The notes under the pieces were generated by a model. It searched no databases, was not told the DNA's origin, and worked only from the letters and a program-made list of their open reading frames with translations. A stretch of DNA of 64,000 nucleotides from Auanema rhodensis (Eukaryota; Nematoda; Chromadorea; Rhabditida; Rhabditidae): positions 1,426,001 to 1,490,000 of the forward strand of contig OZ059894.1 in assembly GCA_964057225.1 (NCBI GenBank), written 5' to 3'. Positions 53,002 to 64,000 of the stretch are shown here, piece by piece. A program made the position numbers and the translations under genes. Position 1 is the first letter of the stretch. Each line of letters starts with the position of its first letter.

Positions 53002-56000
53002 AAATGATGCATTAGTGTATGTTGAGTTTCCATGTACACTCAACATAGCTTCCAAAAACATTTTGACAAAATTTTTTTCAAAAAATTTCAAAATAATTTA
53101 GCAGAAAGTAGATGTTTTTAGATTCCTTTTTTTAAGGCAAAGACGACGGACAATGTTATTCAACGAAAAAATTAATTCTTCAGGGTGAAAATCGAGGATA
53201 TAAGTGTGAACTTATATCAGTTGATATCTCGGTGCATTTTTAAGCTAGCGCAAATCTGATAACACAGATCGACGCAGCTTGAAAATCCGCATCGAATGCA
53301 CTATACTACTTTGAGAAACGCTTAATACAAAAATTAGTTATGATCGTTTGAAAAATGATGCATTAGTGTATGTTGAGTTTCCATGTACACTCAACATTGC
53401 TTCCAAAAACATTTTGACAAAAATTTTTTCGAAAAATTTCAAATTAATTTAGCAGGAAGTATATGTTTTTAGATTCCTTTTTTCAAGGCAAAGACGATGG
53501 ACAATGTTATTCAACGAAAAAATTAATTCTTCAGGGTGAAAATCGAGGATATAAGTGTGAATTTATATCAGTTGATATCTCGGTGCATTTTTAAGCTAGC
53601 GCAAATCTGATAACACAGATCGACGCAGCTTAAAAATCCGCATCGAATGCACTATACTACATTGAGGAACGCTTAATACAAAAATTAGTTATGATCGTTT
53701 GAAAAATGATGCATTAGTGTATGTTGAGTTTCCATGTACACTCAACATTGCTTCCAAAAACATTTTGACAAAAATTTTTTCGAAAAATTTCAAAATAATT
53801 TAGCAAAAAGTAGATGTTTTTAGATTCCTTTTTTCAAGGCAAAGACGATGGACAATGTTATTCAGCGAAAAAATTAATTCTTCAGGGTGAAAATCGAGGA
53901 TATAAGTGTGAACTTATATCAGTTGATATCTCGGTGCATTTTTAAGCTAGCGCAAATCTGATAACACAGATCGACGCAGCTTGAAAATCCGCATCGAATG
54001 CACTATACCACTTTGAGAAACGCTTAATACAAAAATTAGTTATGATCGTTTGAAAAATGATGCATTAGTGTATGTTGAGTTTCCATGTACACTCAACATT
54101 GCTTCCAAAAACATTTTGACAAAAATTTTTTCGAAAAATTTCAAAATAATTTAGCAAAAAGTAGATGTTTTTAGATTCCTGTTTTCAAGGCAAAGACGAT
54201 GGACAATGTTATTCAACGAAAAAATTAATTCTTCAGGGTGAAAATCGAGGATATAAGTGTGAACTTATATCAGTTGATATCTCGGTGCATTTTTAAGCTA
54301 GCGCAAATCTGATAACACAGATCGACGCAGCTTGAAAATCCGCATCGAATGCACTATACTACATTGAGAAACGCTTAATACAAAAATTAGTTATGATCGT
54401 TTGAAAAATGATGCATTAGTGTATGTTGAGTTTCCATGTACACTCAACATTGCTTCCAAAAACATTTTGACAAAAATTTTTTCGAAAAATTTCAAATTAA
54501 TTTAGCAGAAAGTATATGTTTTTAGATTCCTTATTTCAAGGCAAAGACGATGGACAATGTTATTCAACGAAAAAATTAATTCTTCAGGGTGAAAATCGAG
54601 GATATAAGTGTGAACTTATATCAGTTGATATCTCGGTGCATTTTTAAGCTAGCGCAAATCTGATAACACAGATCGACGCAGCTTGAAAATCCGCATCGAA
54701 TGCACTATACTACTTTGAGAAACGCTTAATACAAAAATTAGTTATGATCGTTTGAAAAATGATGCATTAGTGTATGTTGAGTTTCCATGTACACTCAACA
54801 TTGCTTCCAAAAACATTTTGACAAAAATTTTTTCGAAAAATTTCAAATTAATTTAGCAGAAAGTATATGTTTTTAGATTCCTTTTTTCAAGGCAAAGACG
54901 ATGGACAATGTTATTCAACGAAAAAATTAATTCTTCAGGGTGAAAATCGAGGATATAAGTGTGAACTTATATCAGTTGATATCTCGGTGCATTTTTAAGC
55001 TAGCGCAAATCTGATAACACAGATCGACGCAGCTTGAAAATCCGCATCGAATGCACTATACTACATTGAGGAACGCTTAATACAAAAATTAGTTATGATC
55101 GTTTGAAAAATGATGCATTAGTGTATGTTGAGTTTCCATGTACACTCAACATAGCTTCCAAAAACATTTTGACAAAAATTTTTTCGAAAAATTTCAAAAT
55201 AATTTAGCAGAAAGTAGATGTTTTTAGATTCCTTTTTTTAAGGCAAAGACGATGGACAATGTTATTCAACGAAAAAATTAATTCTTCAGGGTGAAAATCG
55301 AGGATATAAGTGTGAACATATATCAGTTGATATCTCGGTGCATTTTTAAGCTAGCGCAAATCTGATAACACAGATCGACGCAGCTTGAAAATCCGCATCG
55401 AATGCACTATACTACTTTGAGGAACGCTTAATACAAAAATTAGTTATGATCGTTTGAAAAATGATGCATTAGTGTATGTTGAGTTTCCATGTACACTCAA
55501 CATTGCTTCCAAAAACATTTTGACAAAAATTTTTTCGAAAAATTTCAAGATAATTTAGCAAAAAGTAGATGTTTTTAGATTCCTTTTTTCAAGGCGAAGA
55601 CGATGGACAATGTTATTCAACGAAAAAATTAATTCTTCAGGGTGAAAATCGAGGATATAAGTGTGAACTTATATCAGTTGATATCTCGGTGCATTTTTAA
55701 GCTAGCGCAAATCTGATAACACAGATCGACGCAGCTTGAAAATCCGCATCGAATGCACTATACTACTTTGAGAAACGCTTAATACAAAAATCAGTTATGA
55801 TCGTTTGAAAAATGATGCATTAGTGTATGTTGAGTTTCCATGTACACTCAACATTGCTTCCAAAAACATTTTGACAAAAATTTTTTCGAAAAATTTCAAG
55901 ATAATTTAGCAAAAAGTAGATGTTTTTAGATTCCTTTTTTCAAGGCGAAGACGATGGACAATGTTATTCAACGAAAAAATTAATTCTTCAGGGTGAAAAT

Positions 56001-59000
56001 CGAGGATATAAGTGTGAACTTATATCAGTTGATATCTCGGTGCATTTTTAAGCTAGCGCAAATCTGATAACACAGATCGACGCAGCTTGAAAATCCGCAT
56101 CGAATGCACTATACTACTTTGAGAAACGCTTAATACAAAAATTAGTTATGATCGTTTGAAAAATGATGCATTAGTGTATGTTGAGTTTCCATGTACACTC
56201 AACATAGCTTCCAAAAACATTTTGACAAAATTTTTTTCGAAAAATTTCAAAATAATTTAGCAGAAAGTAGTTGTTTTTAGATTCCTTTTTTTAAGGCAAA
56301 GACGACGGACAATGTTATTCAACGAAAAAATTAATTCTTCAGGGTGAAAATCGAGGATATAAGTGTGAACTTATATCAGTTGATATCTCGGTGCATTTTT
56401 AAGCTAGCGCAAATCTGATAACACAGATCGACGCAGCTTGAAAATCCGCATCGAATGCACTATACTACTTTGAGAAACGCTTAATACAAAAATTAGTTAT
56501 GATCGTTTGAAAAATGATGCATTAGTGTATGTTGAGTTTCCATGTACACTCAACATAGCTTCCAAAAACATTTTGACAAAAATTTTTTCGAAAAATTTCA
56601 AAATAATTTAGCAGAAAGTAGATGTTTTTAGATTCCTTTTTTTAAGGCAAAGACGATAGACAATGTTATTCAACGAAAAAATTAATTCTTCAGGGTGAAA
56701 ATCGAGGATATAAGTGTGAACTTATATCACTTGATATCTCGGTGCATTTTTAAGCTAGCGCAAATCTGATAACACAGATCGACGCAGCTTGAAAATCCGC
56801 ATCGAATGCATTATACTACTTTGAGAAACGCTTAATACAAAAATTAGTTATGATCGTTTGAAAAATGATGCATTAGTGTATGTTGAGTTTCCATGTACAC
56901 TCAACATAGCTTCCAAAAACATTTTGACAAAATTTTTTTCGAAAAATTTCAAAATAATTTAGCAGAAAGTAGATGTTTTTAGATTCCTTTTTTTAAGGCA
57001 AAGACGACGGACAATGTTATTCAACGAAAAAATTAATTCTTCAGGGTGAAAATCGAGGATATAAGTGTGAACTTATATCAGTTGATATCTCGGTGCATTT
57101 TTAAGCTAGCGCAAATCTGATAACACAGATCGACGCAGCTTGAAAATCCGCATCGAATGCACTATACTACTTTGAGAAACGCTTAATACAAAAATTAGTT
57201 ATGATCGTTTGAAAAATGATGCATTAGTGTATGTTGAGTTTCCATGTACACTCAACATAGCTTCCAAAAACATTTTGACAAAAATTTTTTGGAAAAATTT
57301 CTAAATAATTTAGCAAAAAGTAGATGTTTTTAGATTCCTTTTTTTAAGGCAAAGACGATAGACGATGTTATTCAACGAAAAAATTAATTCTTCAGGGTGA
57401 AAATCGAGGATATAAGTGTGAACTTATATCAGTTGATATCTCGGTGCATTTTTAAGCTAGCGCAAATCTGATAACACAGATCGACGCAGCTTGAAAATCC
57501 GCATCGAATGCACTATACTACTTTGAGAAACGCTTAATACAAAAATTAGTTATGATCGTTTGAAAAATGATGCATTAGTGTATGTTGAGTTTCCATGTAC
57601 ACTCAACATAGCTTCCAAAAACATTTTGACAAAAATTTTTTCGAAAAATTTCAAAATAATTTAGCAGAAAGTAGATGTTTTTAGATTCCTTTTTTTAAGG
57701 CAAAGACGATAGACAATGTTATTCAACGAAAAAATTAATTCTTCAGGGTGAAAATCGAGGATATAAGTGTGAACTTATATCACTTGATATCTCGGTGCAT
57801 TTTTAAGCTAGCGCAAATCTGATAACACAGATCGACGCAGCTTGAAAATCCGCATCGAATGCACTATACTACTTTGAGAAACGCTTAATACAAAAATTAG
57901 TTATGATCGTTTGAAAAATGATGCATTAGTGTATGTTGAGTTTCCATGTACACTCAACATAGCTTCCAAAAACATTTTGACAAAATTTTTTTCGAAAAAT
58001 TTCAAAATAATTTAGCAGAAAGTAGATGTTTTTAGATTCCTTTTTTTAAGGCAATGACGACGGACAATGTTATTCAACGAAAAAATTAATTCTTCAGGGT
58101 GAAAATCGAGGATATAAGTGTGAACTTATATCAGTTGATATCTCGGTGCATTTTTAAGCTAGCGCAAATCTGATAACACAGATCGACGCAGCTTGAAAAT
58201 CCGCATCGAATGCACTATACTACTTTGAGAAACGGTTAATACAAAAATTAGTTATGATCGTTTGAAAAATGATGCATTAGTGTATGTTGAGTTTCCATGT
58301 ACACTCAACATAGCTTCCAAAAACATTTTGACAAAAATTTTTTCGGAAAATTTCTAAATAATTTAGCAAAAAGTAGATGTTTTTAGATTCCTTTTTTTAA
58401 GGCAAAGACGATAGACAATGTTATTCAACGAAAAAATTAATTCTTCAGGGTGAAAATCGAGGATATAAGTGTGAACTTATATCAGTTGATATCTCGGTGC
58501 ATTTTTAAGCTAGCGCAAATCTGATAACACAGATCGACGCAGCTTGAAAATCCGCATCGAATGCATTATACTACTTTGAGAAACGCTTAATACAAAAATT
58601 AGTTATGATCGTTTGAAAAATGATGCATTAGTGTATGTTGAGTTTCCATGTACACTCAACATAGCTTCCAAAAACATTTTGACAAAAATTTTTTCGAAAA
58701 ATTTCAAAATAATTTAGCAGAAAGTAGATGTTTTTAGATTCTTTTTTTTGAGGCAAAGACGATGGACAATGTTATTCAACGAAAAAATTAATTCTTCAGG
58801 GTGAAAATCGAGGATATAAGTGTGAACTTATATCAGTTGATATCTCGGTGCATTTTTAAGCTAGCGCAAATCTGATAACACAGATCGACGCAGCTTGAAA
58901 ATCCGCATCGAATGCACTATACTACTTTGAGAAACGCTTAATACAAAAATTAGTTATGATCGTTTGAAAAATGATGCATTAGTGTATGTTGAGTTTCCAT

Positions 59001-60372
59001 GTACACTCAACATAGCTTCCAAAAACATTTTGACAAAAATTTTTTCGAAAAATTTCAAAATAATTTAGCAAAAAGTAGATGTTTTTAGATTTCTTTTTTC
59101 AAGGCAAAGACGATGGACAATGTTATTCAACGAAAAAATTAATTCTTCAGGGTGAAAATCGAGGATATAAGTGTGAACTTATATCAGTTGATATCTCGGT
59201 GCATTTTTAAGCTAGCGCAAATCTGATAACACAGATCGACGCAGCTTGAAAATCCGCATCGAATGCACTATACTACTTTGAGAAACGCTTAATACAAAAA
59301 TTAGTTATGATCGTTTGAAAAATGATGCATTAGTGTATGTTGAGTTTCCATGTACACTCAACATTGCTTCCAAAAACATTTTGACAAAAATTTTTTCGAA
59401 AAATTTCAAATTAATTTAGCAGAAAGTATATGTTTTTAGATTCCTTTTCTCAAGGCAAAGACGATGGACAATGTTATTCAACGAAAAAATTAATTCTTCA
59501 GGGTGAAAATCGAGGATATATGTGTGAATTTATATCAGTTGATATCTCGGTGCATTTTTAAGCTAGCGCAAATCTGATAACACAGATCGACGCAGCTTGA
59601 AAATCCGCATTGAATGCACTATACTACATTGAGGAACGCTTAATACAAAAATTAGTTATGATCGTTTGAAAAATGATGCATTAGTGTATGTTGAGTTTCC
59701 ATGTACACTCAACATAGCTTCCAAAAACATTTTGACAAAAATTTTTTCGAAAAATTTCAAAATAATTTAGCAGAAAGTAGATGTTTTTAGATTCCTTTTT
59801 TTAAGGCAAAGACGATGGACAATGTTATTCAACGAAAAAATTAATTCTTCAGGGTGAAAATCGAGGATATAAGTGTGAACTTATATCAGTTGATATCTCG
59901 GTGCATTTTTAAGCTAGCGCAAATCTGATAACACAGATCGACGCAGCTTGAAAATCCGCATCGAATGCACTATACTACATTGAGGAACGCTTAATACAAA
60001 AATTAGTTATGATCGTTTGAAAAATGATGCATTAGTGTATGTTTAGTTTCCATGTACACTCAACATAGCTTCCAAAAACATTTTGACAAAATTTTTTTCG
60101 AAAAATTTCAAAATAATTTAGCAGAAAGTAGATGTTTTTAGATTCCTTTTTTTAAGGCAAAGACGACGGACAATGTTATTCAACGAAAAAATTAATTCTT
60201 CAGGGTGAAAATCGAGGATATAAGTGTAAACTTATATCAGTTGATATCTCGGTGCATTTTTAAGCTAGCGCAAATCTGATAACACAGATCGACGCAGCTT
60301 GAAAATCCGCATCGAATGCACTATACTACATTGAGGAACGCTTAATACAAAAATTAGTTATGATCGTTTGAA
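53002..60372. repeat. Less ordered mosaic zone (m152-m172)
   Basis: Units of many classes (B2, N/H chimera, K, L', M, A, U, O, P', R, D-like) occur without a repeating order longer than two or three units. m153 (53353-53703) has the A104G of N on the left and C210T with G280A of H on the right. U units (55459-55809 and 55810-56160) have A91G, G103A and A138G. O-P'-O-R-P'-O-R (m161-m167) resembles a decayed P-Q-R series. Private changes are frequent, for example at m161 (A111T), m164 (A152G), m166 (A139T and C318G), m167, m170 and m172. This suggests an older part of the array. Confidence 0.7.
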
Positions 60373-62478
60373 AAATGATGCATTAGTGTATGTTGAGTTT
60401 CCATGTACACTCAACATAGCTTCCAAAAACATTTTGACAAAAATTTTTTCGAAAAATTTCAAAATAATTTAGCAGAAAGTAGATGTTTTTAGATTCCTTT
60501 TTTTAAGGCAAAGACGATGGACAATGTTATTCAACGAAAAAATTAATTCTTCAGGGTGAAAATCGAGGATATAAGTGTGAACTTATATCAGTTGATATCT
60601 CGGTGCATTTTTAAGCTAGCGCAAATCTGATAACACAGATCGACGCAGCTTGAAAATCCGCATCGAATGCACTATACTACATTGAGGAACGCTTAATACA
60701 AAAATTAGTTATGATCGTTTGAAAAATGATGCATTAGTGTATGTTGAGTTTCCATGTACACTCAACATAGCTTCCAAAAACATTTTGACAAAAATTTTTT
60801 CGAAAAATTTCCAGATAATTTAGCAGAAAGTAGATGTTTTTAGATTCCTTTTTTCAAGGCAAAGACGATGGACAATGTTATTCAACGAAAAAATTAATTC
60901 TTCAGGGTGAAAATCGAGGATATAAGTGTGAATTTATATCAGTTGATATCTCGGTGCATTTTTAAGCTAGCGCAAATCTGATAACACAGATCGACGCAGC
61001 TTGAAAATCCGCATTGAATGCACTATACTTCATTGAAGAACGCTTAATACAAAAATTAGTTATGATCGTTTGAAAAATGATGCATTAGTGTATGTTGAGT
61101 TTCCATGTACACTCAACATAGCTTCCAAAAACATTTTGACAAAAATTTTTTCGAAAAATTTCAAAATAATTTAGCAGAAAGTAGATGTTTTTAGATTCCT
61201 TTTTTTAAGGCAAAGACGATGGACAATGTTATTCAACGAAAAAATTAATTCTTCAGGGTGAAAATCGAGGATATAAGTGTGAACTTATATCAGTTGATAT
61301 CTCGGTGCATTTTTAAGCTAGCGCAAATCTGATAACACAGATCGACGCAGCTTGAAAATCCGCATCGAATGCACTATACTACATTGAGGAACGCTTAATA
61401 CAAAAATTAGTTATGATCGTTTGAAAAATGATGCATTAGTGTATGTTGAGTTTCCATGTACACTCAACATAGCTTCCAAAAACATTTTGACAAAAATTTT
61501 TTCGAAAAATTTCCAGATAATTTAGCAGAAAGTAGATGTTTTTAGATTCCTTTTTTCAAGGCAAAGACGATGGACAATGTTATTCAACGAAAAAATTAGT
61601 TCTTCAGGGTGAAAATCGAGGATATAAGTGTGAATTTATATCAGTTGATATCTCGGTGCATTTTTAAGCTAGCGCAAATCTGATAACACAGATCGACGCA
61701 GCTTGAAAATCCGCATTGAATGCACTATACTTCATTGAAGAACGCTTAATACAAAAATTAGTTATGATCGTTTGAAAAATGATGCATTAGTGTATGTTGA
61801 GTTTCCATGTACACTCAACATAGCTTCCAAAAACATTTTGACAAAAATTTTTTCGAAAAATTTCAAAATAATTTAGCAGAAAGTAGATGTTTTTAGATTC
61901 CTTTTTTTAAGGCAAAGACGATGGACAATGTTATTCAACGAAAAAATTAATTCTTCAGGGTGAAAATCGAGGATATAAGTGTGAACTTATATCAGTTGAT
62001 ATCTCGGTGCATTTTTAAGCTAGCGCAAATCTGATAACACAGATCGACGCAGCTTGAAAATCCGCATCGAATGCACTATACTACATTGAGGAACGCTTAA
62101 TACAAAAATTAGTTATGATCGTTTGAAAAATGATGCATTAGTGTATGTTGAGTTTCCATGTACACTCAACATAGCTTCCAAAAACATTTTGACAAAAATT
62201 TTTTCGAAAAATTTCCAGATAATTTAGCAGAAAGTAGATGTTTTTAGATTCCTTTTTTCAAGGCAAAGACGATGGACAATGTTATTCAACGAAAAAATTA
62301 ATTCTTCAGGGTGAAAATCGAGGATATAAGTGTGAATTTATATCAGTTGATATCTCGGTGCATTTTTAAGCTAGCGCAAATCTGATAACACAGATCGACG
62401 CAGCTTGAAAATCCGCATTGAATGCACTATACTTCATTGAAGAACGCTTAATACAAAAATTAGTTATGATCGTTTGAA
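60373..62478. repeat. Three A-V dimers, 702-bp HOR (m173-m178)
   Basis: Class V (60724-61074, 61426-61776, 62128-62478) has A89C, A91G, T132C, C210T, C292T, A307T, T309A, G314A and A315G. It alternates with class A carrying T309A and A315G. The middle V has a private change giving AAATTAGTTC in place of AAATTAATTC. The simple 702-bp period contrasts with the long HORs to the left. Confidence 0.85.
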
Positions 62479-63882
62479 AAATGATGCATTAGTGTATGTT
62501 GAGTTTCCATGTACACTCAACATAGCTTCCAAAAACATTTTGACAAAAATTTTTTCGAAAAATTTCAAAATAATTTAGCAGAAAGTAGATGTTTTTAGAT
62601 TCCTTTTTTTAAGGCAAAGACGATGGACAATGTTATTCAACGAAAAAATTAATTCTTCAGGGTGAAAATCGAGGATATAAGTGTGAACTTATATCAGTTG
62701 ATATCTCGGTGCATTTTTAAGCTAGCGCAAATCTGATAACACAGATCGACGCAGCTTGAAAATCCGCATCGAATGCACTATACTACATTGAGGAACGCTT
62801 AATACAAAAATTAGTTATGATCGTTTGAAAAATGATGCATTAGTGTATGTTCAGTTTCCATGTACACTCAACATAGCTTCCAAAAACAGTTTGACAAAAA
62901 TTTTTTCGAAAAATTTCAAAATAATTTAGCAGAAAGTAGATGTTTTTAGATTCCTTTTTTTAAGGCAAAGACGATGGACAATGTTATTCAACGAAAAAAT
63001 TAATTCTTCAGGGTGAAAATCGAGGATATAAGTGTGAACTTATATCAGTTGATATCTCGGTGCATTTTTAAGCTAGCGCAAATTTGATAACACAGATCGA
63101 CGCAGCTTGAAAATCCGCATCGAATGCACTATACTACATTGAGGAACGCTTAATACAAAAATTAGTTATGATCGTTTGAAAAATGATGCATTAGTGTATG
63201 TTGAGTTTCCATGTACACTCAACATAGCTTCCAAAAACATTTTGACAAAAATTTTTTCGAAAAATTTCAAAATAATTTAGCAGAAAGTAGATGTTTTTAG
63301 ATTCCTTTTTTTAAGGCAAAGACGATGGACAATGTTATTCAACGAAAAAATTAATTCTTCAGGGTGAAAATCGAGGATATAAGTGTGAACTTATATCAGT
63401 TGATATCTCGGTGCATTTTTAAGCTAGCGCAAATCTGATAACACAGATCGACGCAGCTTGAAAATCCGCATCGAATGCACTATACTACATTGAGGAACGC
63501 TTAATACAAAAATTAGTTATGATCGTTTGAAAAATGATGCATTAGTGTATGTTCAGTTTCCATGTACACTCAACATAGCTTCCAAAAACATTTTGACAAA
63601 AATTTTTTCGAAAAATTTCAAAATAATTTAGCAGAAAGTAGATGTTTTTAGATTCCTTTTTTTAAGGCAAAGACGATGGACAATGTTATTCAACGAAAAA
63701 ATTAATTCTTCAGGGTGAAAATCGAGGATATAAGTGTGAACTTATATCAGTTGATATCTCGGTGCATTTTTAAGCTAGCGCAAATTTGATAACACAGATC
63801 GACGCAGCTTGAAAATCCGCATCGAATGCACTATACTACATTGAGGAACGCTTAATACAAAAATTAGTTATGATCGTTTGAA
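62479..63882. repeat. Two A-W dimers, 702-bp HOR (m179-m182)
   Basis: Class W (62830-63180 and 63532-63882) has G23C, which breaks hairpin 1, and C255T, a wobble-compatible change in hairpin 3. The first W also has a private T at p61-63 changed to G (AACAGTTTGAC). The alternate A units carry T309A and A315G as in the A-V dimers, so the same A unit was paired with two different partners. Confidence 0.85.
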
Positions 63883-64000
63883 AAATGATGCATTAGTGTA
63901 TGTTGAGTTTCCATGTACACTCAACATAGCTTCCAAAAACATTTTGACAAAAATTTTTTCGAAAAATTTCAAAATAATTTAGCAGAAAGTAGATGTTTTT
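63883..64000. repeat. Partial monomer m183, cut by the window edge
   Basis: The first 118 bases of a class A-like unit, in phase with the rest. The array continues beyond the window. Confidence 0.95.

Larger units (their letters stand above)
1..64000. repeat. 351-bp satellite DNA array, continuous, head-to-tail
   Basis: The same 351-bp unit recurs in one orientation from the first to the last base, and the phrase AAATGATGCATTAG marks each unit start. m1 begins at 1, m2 at 352, m3 at 703, and m181 begins exactly at 63181 (1+351x180). That makes 182 complete units and 118 bases of a further one. No unique sequence, transposon, gene or inversion interrupts it. Units differ from each other by roughly 1-3%, nearly all single-base changes. 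The unit length is about twice a nucleosome repeat (2x175), which is common in satellites. Units this homogeneous are known to arise by unequal exchange and amplification in heterochromatin. I do not recognise the family. Centromeric or pericentromeric location is an inference. Confidence 0.99.

Noticed and set aside
1-64000. CRISPR array
   Set aside because: The repeats are contiguous 351-bp units with no unique spacers and no cas genes.
1-64000. Protein-coding tandem repeat (the unit length is 3x117)
   Set aside because: Each plus-strand frame of the consensus has a stop (p4, p98, p12), and each minus-strand frame also has stops. No reading frame can pass through a unit.
1-64000. Drosophila 1.688 (359-bp) satellite or Tribolium-type ~360-bp satellite
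   Set aside because: The length is similar, but I see no convincing sequence resemblance to what I remember of these families.
1-64000. rDNA spacer subrepeats, tRNA or 5S clusters
   Set aside because: No rRNA segment and no tRNA A-box/B-box pair is present in the monomer.
1-64000. Tandem array of a transposon or LTR
   Set aside because: No terminal repeats, target-site duplications or coding remnants; the unit is uniform and has no internal breakpoints.

Overview
The whole window is one uninterrupted tandem array of a single AT-rich satellite DNA. The monomer is 351 bp, all copies are in the same orientation, and both window edges lie inside the array, so the array is longer than 64 kb. I count 182 complete monomers (m1 to m182) plus 118 bases of m183. 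Starts follow 1+351(n-1) for m1-m41, 351(n-1) for m42-m151, and 1+351(n-1) again from m152. The two phase shifts come from a 1-bp deletion in m41 and a 1-bp insertion in m151. I see no gene, RNA gene, transposon, CRISPR array or unique sequence. All six reading frames of the consensus are closed by stops within every unit.

This is eukaryotic constitutive-heterochromatin or centromere-type DNA. m1 is 31.6% GC (111 of 351). It has 12 CpG against about 8.7 expected from its base composition, so CpG is not depleted. That argues against heavily CpG-methylated vertebrate or plant DNA and fits an invertebrate such as an arthropod, but I do not recognise the monomer and cannot name the species.

Monomers fall into about two dozen classes that differ from the m1 type by roughly 1-3%. 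Class order is not random and forms shifting higher-order repeats (HORs). Left zone (1 to about 35,100): classes A, B, B', C, D, E, F, G, H and I are arranged as a 7-monomer HOR (m1-m11, repeated at m40-m50), tandem 5-monomer F-G-H-C-I blocks, E-A*-F-G cassettes and B'-C-I trimers. Middle zone (about 35,100 to 52,300): a 17-monomer block (36855-42821) is duplicated at 43524-49490, with nested P-Q-R trimers and a P-Q-R-P'-S pentamer. From 52,300 to 60,372 the order is less regular. Right zone (60,373 to the end): simple 702-bp dimers, A-V then A-W.

Each monomer has three potential hairpins: a 10-bp-stem inverted repeat near base 17, a 9-bp stem with a GTGA loop near base 196, and a long imperfect hairpin covering bases 229-293. 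Most transition variants I saw inside these stems keep pairing on the plus strand through G-U wobble. This is the most unusual signal here, and it hints that a plus-strand transcript may matter. I found no gene-based system, described or novel.

Coordinates within a monomer below (for example p46) count from the first base of that monomer, using m1 as reference. Classes were assigned by eye from diagnostic sites, not by alignment.
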